Counted from the stretch's first letter, positions 44,275 through 53,938 are shown. The stretch: 64,000 bases of DNA from Hoyosella subflava DQS3-9A1 (GCF_000214175.1 NC_015564.1:4402001-4466000); one strand, 5' to 3'. The notes: generated by a model from the sequence alone, not told the origin. Numbers and translations are program-made.

Positions 44275-45123
44275 TCAGCTGTAGTCGTAGAAGCCCTTGC
44301 CGGCCTTCCGACCGAGGCGTCCTGCCTCAACCATGCGGCGCAGCAGCGGCGGCGGCACGAGGTGCGGCTCACCGAATTCGTCGTACAGCGACTGCGCGGC
44401 CGCGAGCGTGACGTCGAGCCCCACCATGTCGATCAGGGTGAGTGGACCCATCGAGTAGCCCGCGCCTGCCTTCATCGCGGCGTCGATGTCTTCCTTGCTG
44501 GCGTATCCCGTTTCCAGCATCCGCACAGCCGAAGTCAGGTACGGAATCAGCAGCGCGTTGACGATGAAACCGGCACGGTCACCGACTCGCACAACGGTTT
44601 TGTTCAGCACGTCCTTCGCGTAGCTGAAGACGGCGTCAGTAGTCGTTTCATCAGTGGTGAGCGCCTCGACGATTTCCACGAGCGGCATCAGCGGAACTGG
44701 GTTGAAGAAGTGCATGCCGACAACCTGGCCGGGCCGCTGCGTCGCCTGCGCCATCTTGATGACGGGGATCGACGAGGTGTTAGTCGCGAGGATGCCTTCA
44801 GGCTTGACCACTTTGTCGAGCGTGGCGAAGATCTCAGTCTTCAGCGACTCGACTTCGGGGGCCGCCTCGATTACGAGGTCACGATCGGCGAGGTCGTCAA
44901 CATCGATGGTGACACCGAGGCGACCCAAAGCCGCATCCGCTTCCTCCTGGCTGCGCTTCCCAGCTTTGACGCTGCGCGCAATCGACTTCTCGAACCGGGC
45001 CACTGCGCCGTCCGCGAACTCCTGCTTGGTCTCGAGGATGAGGACCTCGCTACCGGCTGCGGCGCAGACCTCTGCGATGCCTGCACCCATAGTGCCGCCA
45101 CCGATGACACCAATTTTCTGCAC
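44275..45123 (-). CDS. 3-hydroxyacyl/3-hydroxybutyryl-CoA dehydrogenase
   Basis: A 282-residue enzyme. The NAD-binding start is KIGVIGGGTMGAGIAEV. The catalytic His lies in VGMHFFNPVPLMPLVEIV and the C-terminal dimer domain ends GRKAGKGFYDYS. It oxidises 3-hydroxybutyryl-CoA or longer analogues in beta-oxidation or butyrate metabolism. GTG 45123 has AGGAGGG upstream; the frame extending to 45186 has no start signal. It lies 127 bases after the acyl-CoA dehydrogenase gene on the same strand, giving two successive beta-oxidation steps. Confidence 0.92.
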   Translation of the reverse strand: MQKIGVIGGGTMGAGIAEVCAAAGSEVLILETKQEFADGAVARFEKSIARSVKAGKRSQEEADAALGRLGVTIDVDDLADRDLVIEAAPEVESLKTEIFATLDKVVKPEGILATNTSSIPVIKMAQATQRPGQVVGMHFFNPVPLMPLVEIVEALTTDETTTDAVFSYAKDVLNKTVVRVGDRAGFIVNALLIPYLTSAVRMLETGYASKEDIDAAMKAGAGYSMGPLTLIDMVGLDVTLAAAQSLYDEFGEPHLVPPPLLRRMVEAGRLGRKAGKGFYDYS

Positions 45124-45249
45124 TGACCCTCCTATTGTTCGATTCCAGCTCTTTGCACTTGCGGCGAATCTGCCTGCGGAAGTCACTTATATGAGCCGAA
45201 GAACAGGCTATCTGTTGACGTGCGCAGACAGATTCTGGGGAGGGTTGCG

Positions 45250-46410
45250 TCAGCGCAGAAGCGCGCGGGACATGACCATGCGCTGGATCTGGTTGGTGCC
45301 CTCGTAGATCTGGGTGATCTTAGCGTCACGCATCATACGTTCGACAGGGAAGTCCGTGGTGAAGCCCGCGCCGCCAAAGAGTTGCACGGCGTCAGTGGTG
45401 ACCTCCATCGCCACGTCTGAAGCGAAGCACTTCGCGGCGGCGGAAATGAAGCCGAGGTTCGCCTCGCCTCGCTCCGCGCGCGCTGCCGAGCTGTACACCA
45501 TCAGACGGGCTGCTTCGATTTTCATTGCCATGTCGGCGAGCATGAACTGCACACCCTGGAAGTTGCTGATCGACTGACCGAACTGCTTGCGATCCTTGGT
45601 GTAATCGATCGCAGCGTCCAGCGCGCCCTGCGCGATACCGACGGCTTGCGCGCCGATTGTGGGGCGAGTGTGGTCGAGAGTCTGCAGCGCGGTTTTGAAT
45701 CCGGTGCCAGGCTCGCCGATGATCCGGTCCCCGGGGACGCGACAGTTCTCGAAGTACAGCTCCGCCGTCGGGGAACCTTTGATGCCGAGCTTCTTTTCCT
45801 TCGGCCCGACTGTGAAGCCTTCGTCGTTTTCGTGGACCATGAACGCGGAGATTCCGTTTGCGCCTTTCTCGGCGTCAGTCACGGCCATCACGGTGTACCA
45901 GGAGGACTTGCCGCCATTGGTGATCCAGCATTTCGACCCATTGATGATCCAGTCGTCGCCGTCTTGCTTCGCGCGGGTACGCATCGATGCAGCATCGGAG
46001 CCAGCCTCACGCTCGGAAAGGGCGTACGAGGCCATTGCCTCACCGGAAGCGAGCTCCGAGAGAACCTGCTTTTTGAGTTCTTCAGAACCCTTCAGGATGA
46101 GGCCCATAGTGCCCAGTTTGTTGACCGCGGGAATCAGCGATGACGAGCCGCAGACACGGGCAACTTCTTCGATAACGATGCACGTGGCAACCGAGTCTGC
46201 GCCCTGGCCGCCGTACTCCTCGGGAACGTGTACTGCGTTGAAGCCGGATGTTGTGAGCGCTGCTAACGCTTCTTCAGGGAACCTCGAGTGCTCATCAACA
46301 TCCTTTGCATACGGGGCGATCTCCTTTTCCGACAGCGCTCGGATCGCCGCGCGAAGCTCGTCATGCTCCTCGTTCAGCTTGAAGAGGTCAAAATCGGGGT
46401 TGCCAGCCAT
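45250..46410 (-). CDS. fadE25: Acyl-CoA dehydrogenase, FadE25-like
   Basis: A 386-residue flavoprotein that closely follows mycobacterial FadE25 in length and text. It has NPDFDLFKLNEEHDELRAAI near the N-terminus, YALSEREAGSDAASMRT for substrate binding, KCWITNGGKSSWYTV, and MMRDAKITQIYEGTNQIQRM with the catalytic Glu of the IYEGT motif. It makes the trans-2-enoyl-CoA in beta-oxidation. Two palindromes in its promoter region suggest control by the TetR gene directly upstream. Confidence 0.92.
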   Translation of the reverse strand: MAGNPDFDLFKLNEEHDELRAAIRALSEKEIAPYAKDVDEHSRFPEEALAALTTSGFNAVHVPEEYGGQGADSVATCIVIEEVARVCGSSSLIPAVNKLGTMGLILKGSEELKKQVLSELASGEAMASYALSEREAGSDAASMRTRAKQDGDDWIINGSKCWITNGGKSSWYTVMAVTDAEKGANGISAFMVHENDEGFTVGPKEKKLGIKGSPTAELYFENCRVPGDRIIGEPGTGFKTALQTLDHTRPTIGAQAVGIAQGALDAAIDYTKDRKQFGQSISNFQGVQFMLADMAMKIEAARLMVYSSAARAERGEANLGFISAAAKCFASDVAMEVTTDAVQLFGGAGFTTDFPVERMMRDAKITQIYEGTNQIQRMVMSRALLR

Positions 46411-46435
46411 GATGTGGATTCACTCCCTCGTGTGC

Positions 46436-46490
46436 GGCACTCAGTGCCAGTACAGCTACCACTAGACAGTGAAACACGGCACTCAGTGCC
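46436..46490. promoter_or_regulatory. Twin TetR-type operators before the fadE gene
   Basis: The palindrome GGCACTCAGTGCC occurs twice, at 46436-46448 and 46478-46490, 42 bases apart start to start, between the TetR stop and the fadE start. Two equal copies in a promoter strongly suggest operators of the adjacent TetR protein. Confidence 0.78.
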
Positions 46491-46499
46491 AGTCAAGGG

Positions 46500-47180
46500 T
46501 CAGCGGCCGTTGGTCTCGATCTGGCGCCGAACAGCCTCGGCAATCACGTCTGCCGGGGTGCCCGCAGGGAACTTCGCCACCACGACCTCCTGGTCGGTGC
46601 CACTCCCTGACGCAAAGCCGTACGTCTTGCGCAGGTCCGCGAGAGCCGCATCAAGAGACTCGACCGTCGCGTCCGCATCGCCGCGAATCATCGCGCGCAG
46701 GAGATAGTTGTGGCATGCAGTGACAGCTGCGGCGTAGCCGACGATCTTGAGGACACTCTCAGCAGGCCGTGCCTCACGCAGGTAATCGATGAAGATGCGT
46801 TCATAACTGTGGACCGTCACAAGCTCGCGGTCGCGCAGCGCGGGCACAAGCTGGACGACGCGATATCGCCGTAGCGAAAGGTCTCGGCTCTCCTGGAAGT
46901 GAGCAAATACCAGCCTCGCGGCATCGCAGATCGCTGCCCACGGATCTCGGTGATCAGTGGCGAGATACTGCTTCACCTCATCAAGCAGTTGCTCATGGTC
47001 GGCGAAGATCACATCTTCTTTCGACCGGAACTGCCGAAAAAACGTTCGCCGCGAAATGCCCGCTGCCGCGGCGATCTCGTCGACCGTCGTCGCTTCATAC
47101 CCGCCTTCAGCAAAGCGATCGATCGCCTCAGCGACGACACGCACACGGAAGCTTCCAGGTACGTCGCCACGTTCAGTCAT
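46500..47180 (-). CDS. TetR-family regulator of the fadE/hydroxyacyl-CoA dehydrogenase genes
   Basis: A 226-residue regulator. The HTH is at about residues 15-60 (AEAIDRFAEGGYEATTVDEIAAAAGISRRTFFRQFRSKED). A TetR_C helical part follows. I take ATG 47180 (MTERGDVPGS) rather than the longer frame to 47396, which would cross the inverted repeat at 47225-47278. It lies upstream of fadE on the same strand. The acyl ligand is inferred from the neighbours. Confidence 0.85.
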   Translation of the reverse strand: MTERGDVPGSFRVRVVAEAIDRFAEGGYEATTVDEIAAAAGISRRTFFRQFRSKEDVIFADHEQLLDEVKQYLATDHRDPWAAICDAARLVFAHFQESRDLSLRRYRVVQLVPALRDRELVTVHSYERIFIDYLREARPAESVLKIVGYAAAVTACHNYLLRAMIRGDADATVESLDAALADLRKTYGFASGSGTDQEVVVAKFPAGTPADVIAEAVRRQIETNGR

Positions 47181-47224
47181 GGGTGCAAGTATCACACTGC
47201 CGCGGTAGGCCACCAGAAATCCAG

Positions 47225-47278
47225 CTGTGGAGGTCATTAGAACTGCCCTAAATCGGGCTGTTTTATTGACCTCCACAG
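47225..47278. repeat. Nested inverted repeat between TetR and NCS1 genes
   Basis: Outer arms CTGTGGAGGTCA / TGACCTCCACAG (12 bp, perfect) enclose an inner GCCC-TAAATC-GGGC dyad flanked by a T-run. The unit may be the terminator of the NCS1 gene on the minus strand, a paired operator for the TetR gene whose start lies 45 bases away, or a small mobile repeat. Confidence 0.55.
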
Positions 47279-47316
47279 ATGGATTTGGGAGGGAAAGGGA
47301 GGGGGAGGCGGGAGGC

Positions 47317-48801
47317 CTAGTGCGACTCAGCATGCACTGGCGCTGCCGACACCGCTCGCATGAGTATGTAGTGCAGCGCGGCGCCGATAGCCGCACCGAT
47401 CAGCCATGCGAAACCTGTCAGTTCTTCCAGCGCGGGTACCCACACCGTGGAAACGGAGAACACTCCTGCGACACCGAAGGCAGCCAGGGCCTTAAGGTTC
47501 CATCCCCTGGTGAAGTAGTACGACCCATCCACAGCCGTCGAGTACAAGTGCTGCACGCGGAGCTTCTGCTTCCGGATCAGGTAATAGTCGACGACCATGA
47601 TGCCGTAGAGCGGAGCGAGGACGGCCCCCAGCGTATCGACGAATCGCGCTACTCCCATGTCACTGATCAGAGCCACCCACAGCGCACCAATAAAGAAGGC
47701 GATCGATGCTGTGATGATGCCACCGATCTTGAAGCTGATACGCGATGGAATCATGTTGGCAAGGTCATATGCCGGTGGAATGAAATTGGCGACGAGATTG
47801 ATTCCGACAGTCGCAGCGAAGAACGTGAGCGCGGCGACAATCGTCAGCCCTACATTGTCGACACGTTCGACAATGTCGGCCGGGTTGGTCAGCGCCTCCC
47901 CGTAGAGCACGCCCGTACCCGCGGTGATGACAAGGGCGATGAACGAGAAGAACGCAAGACTGACGGGGAGGCCGAGAAGATTCCCCAGTTTCATTCCGCG
48001 TTCTGTTTTCACAAATCGTGAGAAGTCCCCGTAGTTGATGATGACCGCCGCGAAATAGGCGACCATCGTGCCCACGACCGCGCTGAAGGCGCTGATCCCG
48101 CCGCCTTCTCCGCCGGCGAAAATGTCACCGAGCCCGCCGAGCAGACCACTGCCAGCCTGGACCCAGATCGCGATCATCAGTGCCACCATCACGATGTAGA
48201 CAGCAGGGGCCGCCCAGTTGAGGTAGCGGGTGATCCAGTCGATACCTTTGAGGAACAGCGCTACCTGGAAGACCGCGACAATAACGTACGACAGCCAGCC
48301 GACAGGGGACATCCCGAGGAACGAGGCGGTGCCGTTATACCCGCTTACCGCGGTAATGAGCAGCGCAACAGCTGTCGAGGCGAAGTACGTCTGCACGCCG
48401 TACCAGAAGATCGCCACGATACCGCGGACAAGGGCCGGGAATTGCGCACCGTGCACCCCCATACTGGCCCTGGCCATGACGGGATAGGGAATGCCGTACT
48501 TAACGCTGGGTTTCCCCGTCAGATTCACCAGAACCATGACGATAAACCCCGCGAGAACGATTCCCGCCATCACCCACCAGCCGTTCAGCCCCGATGTGAT
48601 GAAAAGTGTTGCAGCGAGGGTGTAGCCGAACAGGCTCTGAATATCGTTGGACCACACATTGAAGATCTCAAACGTGCCCCAGCGGCGCTTGGCATGCGGA
48701 AGCGGTGCTAGGTCGTCGTTGTAGAGCGCGGGGTTCTTGTCCGCAATGAGAAGCGGATCAGGCGCAGGCACTACCGCAGCTGACGTGGCTGGATTTGACA
48801 T
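47317..48801 (-). CDS. NCS1-family nucleobase/allantoin:cation symporter
   Basis: A 494-residue transporter with about 12 hydrophobic segments. The N-terminal NDDLAPLPHAKRRWGTFEIFNVWSND block is the NCS1 signature and GVQTYFAST follows in helix 3. NCS1 proteins import purines, pyrimidines, allantoin, hydantoins or thiamine with H+ or Na+. ATG 48801 (MSNPATS) is chosen; the longer frame to 48858 begins in the divergent promoter region. No nucleobase catabolic genes are nearby, so the substrate is open. Confidence 0.9.
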   Translation of the reverse strand: MSNPATSAAVVPAPDPLLIADKNPALYNDDLAPLPHAKRRWGTFEIFNVWSNDIQSLFGYTLAATLFITSGLNGWWVMAGIVLAGFIVMVLVNLTGKPSVKYGIPYPVMARASMGVHGAQFPALVRGIVAIFWYGVQTYFASTAVALLITAVSGYNGTASFLGMSPVGWLSYVIVAVFQVALFLKGIDWITRYLNWAAPAVYIVMVALMIAIWVQAGSGLLGGLGDIFAGGEGGGISAFSAVVGTMVAYFAAVIINYGDFSRFVKTERGMKLGNLLGLPVSLAFFSFIALVITAGTGVLYGEALTNPADIVERVDNVGLTIVAALTFFAATVGINLVANFIPPAYDLANMIPSRISFKIGGIITASIAFFIGALWVALISDMGVARFVDTLGAVLAPLYGIMVVDYYLIRKQKLRVQHLYSTAVDGSYYFTRGWNLKALAAFGVAGVFSVSTVWVPALEELTGFAWLIGAAIGAALHYILMRAVSAAPVHAESH

Positions 48802-49015
48802 GAAGAGAACGCTACAAGCTGGGTGTTTCGGGTGAATTGCACACAGAATATATCCCACGGCTTTTGGTGCGTCACGTTTAGCTCACGTATGCGTCCCGTG
48901 AACTATCTGTAAAGCACCCGGACTCCGTCAATCCAGCATAATTTTCGCCGGTACCGTTCTTCTCTATCCGGTTCACCGGTTTGCTACTTCTATCCTGACG
49001 CCGAGCGAGGCAGAC

Positions 49016-50467
49016 ATGTCCCCTAGATCCGATTCGCAAATCGCTGCAGCGCCCGAAAAGGAAGCGCCCAAGAAGTCCTTCCAGGTTCCGCACATATACA
49101 TCATTCTCTTCGGATTCATCGCACTGGCATCCGCTGCGACATACCTAGTACCCGGTGGGACCTACGAACGCGTCGACGGCCCGGGTGGCCGCACCACCAT
49201 CGATCCGGACTCGTTCCAATTCATTGATGCGAATCCGATCGGATTCACCGATTTCATGCTCGCCATCCCACAGGGACTGATGAGCGCGGGTGAAGTTGTG
49301 TTCTTCACACTGATGATCGGCGGCGTCTTTATGGTGCTGCGCGCAACTGGGATTATCGAACTCGGCGTCGACAAACTCTCCCGCCGGTTCGCGAGCCGCA
49401 GCCTCGTCATGATCGCACTCCTGATGATCCTTTTCAGTGTCATCGCGACACTGATCGGTACCCAGGAGCTCTCGCTCGTATACGTGCCGGTGATTCTCCC
49501 GCTCATCATCGCGCTCCGCTACGACTCGGTGACCGCTGCAGCGATCGCACTGTGCGCTACCACTGCAGGTTTTGCGTCCGGCGTGCTGAACCCGATCAAT
49601 ACTGGCCTGGGCCAGCAGCTCGCAGGCCTGCCGCTGTACTCGGGCTGGGCGCTGCGCGTGACCATCCTTGTCACCACACTCTCCGCCGCCATCTTCTTCG
49701 TGATCAGATACGCACGCAAGGTGCAGAAAAATCCCGAGCTCAGCCTCCTCGCCGGGGATGCGCTTGAGGCGAGCAAACGCGACGAATTCCACCAGCACAC
49801 TCTCGACGAGGACAGCCCCGTCGCCACGATGCGGCAGAAGCTCGCATCCGCTGCCACCCTTGGATTCTTCGCATTGCTGGTTTACGGCGTCTTGCAGCAG
49901 GGCTGGTTCATGATGGAAATGGCAGGGTTGTTCATTCTTATGGGCATCGTCGTGGGGCTGATCGCTGGACTGAACGGCACCGAGATCTGCGAGGCCTTTA
50001 ACAAAGGCTTCCGCGAAGTGCTGGTCGGCGCGCTCATAGCCGGCGTAGCCAGGGGTGTAGCCGTGGTCCTCGAGAACGGTGAAATCCTCGACACTATCGT
50101 CTACGGGCTGGGGAATCTCGTGGGTGGTCTGCCAGTCGTCCTGTCGGCTGTCGGGATGTTCTTCGCGCAACTGCTGTTCAACTTCATCGTGCCGTCCGGC
50201 AGCGGCCAGGCACTCGTCACCATGCCGATCATGGCGCCGTTGTCCGACGTGCTCGACGTCACTCGCCAGACCGCTGTGCTCGCCTACCAGCTCGGTGACG
50301 GCTTCGGCAACATCCTCTTTCCTACCTCCGGCTATTTCATGGCGACTCTGGCGATCGCTGGTGTGCCGTGGCAGAAGTGGGTGCGATTCTTCTTCCCGCT
50401 ATTCCTGACGTGGATGGGGATCGGGCTTGCATTCTTGATCTTCGCCCAGGTAACCGGCTGGACCTAG
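49016..50467 (+). CDS. YfcC/DcuC-superfamily membrane transporter
   Basis: A 483-residue protein with about 12 transmembrane segments. The opening VPHIYIILFGFIALASAATYLVPGGTYER is the usual start of YfcC proteins, and the repeat-end motifs NPINTGLGQ and FIVPSGSGQALVTMPIMAPLSD mark the substrate-binding hairpins of this ion transporter superfamily. It probably carries a carboxylate or a dipeptide-like acid. It is divergent from the NCS1 gene. Its 3' end is overlapped antisense by the last 69 bases of the AMP-ligase gene. Confidence 0.85.
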   Translation: MSPRSDSQIAAAPEKEAPKKSFQVPHIYIILFGFIALASAATYLVPGGTYERVDGPGGRTTIDPDSFQFIDANPIGFTDFMLAIPQGLMSAGEVVFFTLMIGGVFMVLRATGIIELGVDKLSRRFASRSLVMIALLMILFSVIATLIGTQELSLVYVPVILPLIIALRYDSVTAAAIALCATTAGFASGVLNPINTGLGQQLAGLPLYSGWALRVTILVTTLSAAIFFVIRYARKVQKNPELSLLAGDALEASKRDEFHQHTLDEDSPVATMRQKLASAATLGFFALLVYGVLQQGWFMMEMAGLFILMGIVVGLIAGLNGTEICEAFNKGFREVLVGALIAGVARGVAVVLENGEILDTIVYGLGNLVGGLPVVLSAVGMFFAQLLFNFIVPSGSGQALVTMPIMAPLSDVLDVTRQTAVLAYQLGDGFGNILFPTSGYFMATLAIAGVPWQKWVRFFFPLFLTWMGIGLAFLIFAQVTGWT

Positions 50468-52210
50468 ATCAGCACGGTTGCTATCCCCGTGTGCGAGGTG
50501 TTCAAGCATCTGCTGCTCGCGATCGGTTAGCGCCGGTTCGGACGACGGGGTCCGTGTCGAGGTCTCTCGCGAACGCAGGTCTTTCCGGAGTATCTTGCCT
50601 GACGCAGACTTCGGGATCGCCCCAACAAACTCGACAGCACGTACTTTTTTGTGCGGGGCAACTCGCTCGGCAACGAACCTCATCACGACTTCCTCAGAAA
50701 TGACGGCGCCGGGCTGAGGGACTACAAAGGCCTTGGGAATCTCCTCCCCGTCAGCGTCGGGCACACCGATCACCGCAGCGTCGGCGACACCGGCGTGGGT
50801 TAACAGCAACCCTTCAAGTTCCGCTGGCGGGACTTGGTAACCCTTGTACTTGATGAGTTCCTTAAGCCGGTCGACAACCCTGACAATTCCGTCGGAGCGG
50901 ACGGTGACGATATCGCCTGTGCGCAGGTATCCGTCACCCGTCAGAGTCTGCGCAGTCTCATCGGGATTGCCGAGATACCCCGCCATGACGTTCGGGCCCT
51001 TACACCACAGTTCGCCTGGTTGACTGACCCCAGTTGTGGGTACCGGAATCCCGGCACCCGTCGCGGGATCGACAATTCTGCATTCCATATTGGGCACAGT
51101 CAGCCCGACCGAATCCAGCGGAATGTCATCGCGCTCGAAGGGAATGGCATGAGTGACCGGACTCATCTCAGACATGCCGTAGCCCTGTCGCACCTTGCAG
51201 CCCAGGCGTTTCGCGACCGCATGACCAAGATTTGGATCGAGTGGAGCCGCGCCGGAAAAAACGAGTTGTACACTCGACAAATCGAATTCGTCGACGAGAG
51301 GGTGCTTCGCAAGCGCAAGAGCGATCGGCGGAGCAACGAACAACTGGGTGCATCGGTGCTCAGCCACGATGCGCAGAAACTCGGGCAGGTCAAATCGTGG
51401 CATCGTTACAAGGCTAGACCGTTCGTGCAACGCTAGGTTGAGCAGCGCGTTCATCCCGTAGATGTGAAAGAACGGCAATACTGCCAGTATCTTTTGGTGT
51501 CCACTGAGCCCAAGAGCGACTTCACCTTGGCGCACGTTGGCAACAAGATTGCGGTGGGTGAGCATGACACCTTTGGGACGGCCAGTTGTTCCAGAGGAAT
51601 ATGGCAGCACAGCGAGGTGCCGAACCGGATCAATGACCAGGTCGGGGGTGTAGCCGCATTCCGCCAACTGGTCACCAAGTGAAACGTGGCCGCTGGCACC
51701 ATCGATCACCACGATACGGTCGTGCCTGATTCCCGCCTGCCGCGCGGCCGCGGTCGCCTGCGGCAGCAATGCCGATGTCGTATATACGAATCTGGCCGCC
51801 GAGTCGATCAACTGACTGGCAATGTCATCTGTGGTGTAGAGGGTGTTGATCGCCGTGGCAGTGCCGCCCGCGCGCAAAATGCCATGGAACACAGCACCGA
51901 ACGCGGGTATATTCGGCGCGTGCACCGCGACCGCGTCTCCGGGCCGTAGTCCGCGGTCGATCAACGATGCGGCAATGGCATTAATGTGTAAGAGCAACGT
52001 GCTGTAGGTGGTAACCTCGCCAGAAGCCCCGTCGATGAACGCGGCGCGGTCGAGATCCTCTGCAGTGATCGAACCGAATAAGAAATCGTAAAGGCTAAGG
52101 TCCGGAATATCGACGTCTGGGAATGGGCTGCGGAAAGTGTAGACATCCTCGGCCGTCGAGTCTAGTTGGGTCTCGCCCTCTTCAGCGGACGTTGTCGTGT
52201 TGATCTTCAT
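50399..52210 (-). CDS. Acyl-CoA synthetase (4-coumarate:CoA ligase-like) with an odd C-terminal tail
   Basis: A 603-residue AMP-forming ligase. The P-loop is LPYSSGTTGRPKGVMLTHRNL, A5 is QGYGMSEMSPV, A7 is YLRTGDIV, A8 is VDRLKELIKYKGYQVPPAELE, and A10 is PKSASGKILRKDLR with the catalytic Lys. The family activates fatty, aryl or terpenoid acids to CoA esters. After A10 the normal protein ends, but here a tail ALTDREQQMLEHLAHGDSNR copies the start of a LuxR HTH. Then come about 24 residues antisense to the YfcC gene. The ligase core itself is complete. It is read toward the left with BVMO upstream. Confidence 0.9.
   Translation of the reverse strand: MKINTTTSAEEGETQLDSTAEDVYTFRSPFPDVDIPDLSLYDFLFGSITAEDLDRAAFIDGASGEVTTYSTLLLHINAIAASLIDRGLRPGDAVAVHAPNIPAFGAVFHGILRAGGTATAINTLYTTDDIASQLIDSAARFVYTTSALLPQATAAARQAGIRHDRIVVIDGASGHVSLGDQLAECGYTPDLVIDPVRHLAVLPYSSGTTGRPKGVMLTHRNLVANVRQGEVALGLSGHQKILAVLPFFHIYGMNALLNLALHERSSLVTMPRFDLPEFLRIVAEHRCTQLFVAPPIALALAKHPLVDEFDLSSVQLVFSGAAPLDPNLGHAVAKRLGCKVRQGYGMSEMSPVTHAIPFERDDIPLDSVGLTVPNMECRIVDPATGAGIPVPTTGVSQPGELWCKGPNVMAGYLGNPDETAQTLTGDGYLRTGDIVTVRSDGIVRVVDRLKELIKYKGYQVPPAELEGLLLTHAGVADAAVIGVPDADGEEIPKAFVVPQPGAVISEEVVMRFVAERVAPHKKVRAVEFVGAIPKSASGKILRKDLRSRETSTRTPSSEPALTDREQQMLEHLAHGDSNRADLGPAGYLGEDQECKPDPHPRQE
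50475..50554 (-). repeat. LuxR-HTH gene fragment, direct repeat of 59126-59205
   Basis: An 80-base gap-free alignment by hand to the response-regulator gene shows 61 matches (about 76%), in the same orientation and reading frame. The two copies flank the 8.5-kb catabolic block. It probably is the scar of an old recombination or insertion. Confidence 0.65.
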
Positions 52211-52251
52211 TGTGCACCTCCGGGCTTACTCGTCGTGATCGGGCTCGGGAG

Positions 52252-53865
52252 CTAGCGCGCCGCCACTGCAGGCGCCAATCGAACGGCAGTGGTTGGGCGT
52301 GAGTCGGCCGTCGCCAACTGGGTGCTATACGGATTGATGTCGAAAACGGATACCGTCTTACGCAGTTTCGCCATACTGCCCGGCCAGACAAGCGTCACAC
52401 GCGACCCAGATTTTTGGTCGAGGTAGTAACTGTCGCAGCCTCCGCGCACGAACGTCGAAGTCTTGAAAATCTCGTCGCATTCATCGACGAAGGCCTGCTG
52501 CGCTTCGGGCCGCACGTCAATGCTGCTGAACCCCTCCCTTCTCATAGCGTGCACCGCGCCCACTATGTAATCGGTTTGCGCCTCCGCCATCACGAATCCC
52601 GACAGTGTTCCAACGTTCGGGCCGAACATAATGAAGGCGTTGGGGAACCCCGCAACTGTGGTTCCGAAGTAGGCGGTTGGATTGCCCTGCCAGATGTCGT
52701 CGAGGGAGTTGCCCCCACGTCCCTTGACAAGTTTGTTTATTGGGTGCTGTTGAATCGTCCTGAAACCAGTTCCAAAAATGATGACGTCGGCGTCGATCTC
52801 GGTACCGTCTGCGGTGACAATGGAGCGTTCATGCACCGCCGATGCCAGTGAAGTTGTCAAGCTGACGTTCGGTGCCGCTAGGGCCCGATAGAAGTCGTTT
52901 GAAAGACCCAGCCGCTTACACGTGGGGGCGTAACTCGGTGTCAGTGCCTTACGTGTAACGCGATCCTTGATATATCGGCGAAGATGTAGCCGCCCGAAGA
53001 GGGCCATTGCCTTCGCGAAAGCGGGGTGCATGGTCGCGAGGACAAAGAAAGCGTCCATAAAAGCCCACATCGACAACCGTGTCACCCGCATGAGAAAAGG
53101 AAACCGCCGCATCAACGCCTTCTCCAGCCTGGTGACTTTCCAGTCCATCTTCGGCATTACCCACGAGGGTGTGCGTTGTATCACCGTCATGTGATCAACC
53201 TGCGGCTGTATCGCGGGTATGAACTGCAGGGCTGACGGCCCCGTACCCAGTACAACGACCTTCTTCCCAGTCAGGTCGATGCCAGCCGGCCATAGGGCGG
53301 AGTGAAAAGCCTGCCCCGTGAACGACTCCATGCCAGGAATGTCCGGCACGAGGGGTTCGTGCAGCGGGCCCGGCGCCGAAATAAACACCTTGGCACTGTA
53401 CTGGCCGTCAGTCGTCTGAACGAGCCAACGCTGAGCATCCTCATCCCACGCCGCCTCCAATACTTCGGTATTTAGTCTGATCTTCGGCATCAGCGCACGA
53501 TCGTTGACAACTTTCTCCAGGTAATCCTTGATCTCTTTCTGGGGTGCGAAAACGCGGGACCACTCAGGGTTAGGGGCCCACGAAAACGAATAGACGTGCG
53601 TCGGAATGTCGACCGCGCAGCCCGGGTAGGAATTGTGATGCCACGTTCCGCCGACCGCGTCGGACCGTTCAATCAAAACCACGTTGTCAATCCCCGAACG
53701 CACGAGTCCCGCGAGGGCAGAAACGCCGCAGACACCGGCGCCAAGGATAAGCGCTTCTACATGCGTGGCCTCGTCATGTGTAGTCGTGTCAGCCGGTGAT
53801 TGCGGCGGGGCGCCAGCCTTCTCACTGCCCCGAGCAGCCTTCCGAGTGGATTGTGTGGTGGTCAT
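52252..53865 (-). CDS. Baeyer-Villiger flavin monooxygenase
   Basis: A 537-residue flavoenzyme. FAD-binding LILGAGVCGVSALAGLV is followed by GGTWHHNSYPGCAVD. The Baeyer-Villiger fingerprint is exact: FTGQAFHSALWP (F-x-G-x3-H-x3-W-P). The NADPH-binding VVVLGTGPSALQF lies just after it. It inserts oxygen next to a ketone, giving an ester or lactone, using NADPH and O2. ATG 53865 has GGAG upstream; the longer frame to 53997 overlaps the operator. It is divergent from the acyl-CoA dehydrogenase operon, and both share one palindrome. An esterase at 57942 could cut the ester formed. Confidence 0.93.
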   Translation of the reverse strand: MTTTQSTRKAARGSEKAGAPPQSPADTTTHDEATHVEALILGAGVCGVSALAGLVRSGIDNVVLIERSDAVGGTWHHNSYPGCAVDIPTHVYSFSWAPNPEWSRVFAPQKEIKDYLEKVVNDRALMPKIRLNTEVLEAAWDEDAQRWLVQTTDGQYSAKVFISAPGPLHEPLVPDIPGMESFTGQAFHSALWPAGIDLTGKKVVVLGTGPSALQFIPAIQPQVDHMTVIQRTPSWVMPKMDWKVTRLEKALMRRFPFLMRVTRLSMWAFMDAFFVLATMHPAFAKAMALFGRLHLRRYIKDRVTRKALTPSYAPTCKRLGLSNDFYRALAAPNVSLTTSLASAVHERSIVTADGTEIDADVIIFGTGFRTIQQHPINKLVKGRGGNSLDDIWQGNPTAYFGTTVAGFPNAFIMFGPNVGTLSGFVMAEAQTDYIVGAVHAMRREGFSSIDVRPEAQQAFVDECDEIFKTSTFVRGGCDSYYLDQKSGSRVTLVWPGSMAKLRKTVSVFDINPYSTQLATADSRPTTAVRLAPAVAAR

Positions 53866-53938
53866 TTCCAACTCCTGTCCGCGGATGGTGTGACACAGCT
53901 CGTGATTGCTACGGACTGTGATTTGCCCTACTGTAGTC

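Noticed and set aside
46441-46497. Possible CRISPR-like repeat (two equal GGCACTCAGTGCC units)
   Set aside because: Only two short palindromic copies are present in a promoter, with no array or cas genes; operators explain them better.
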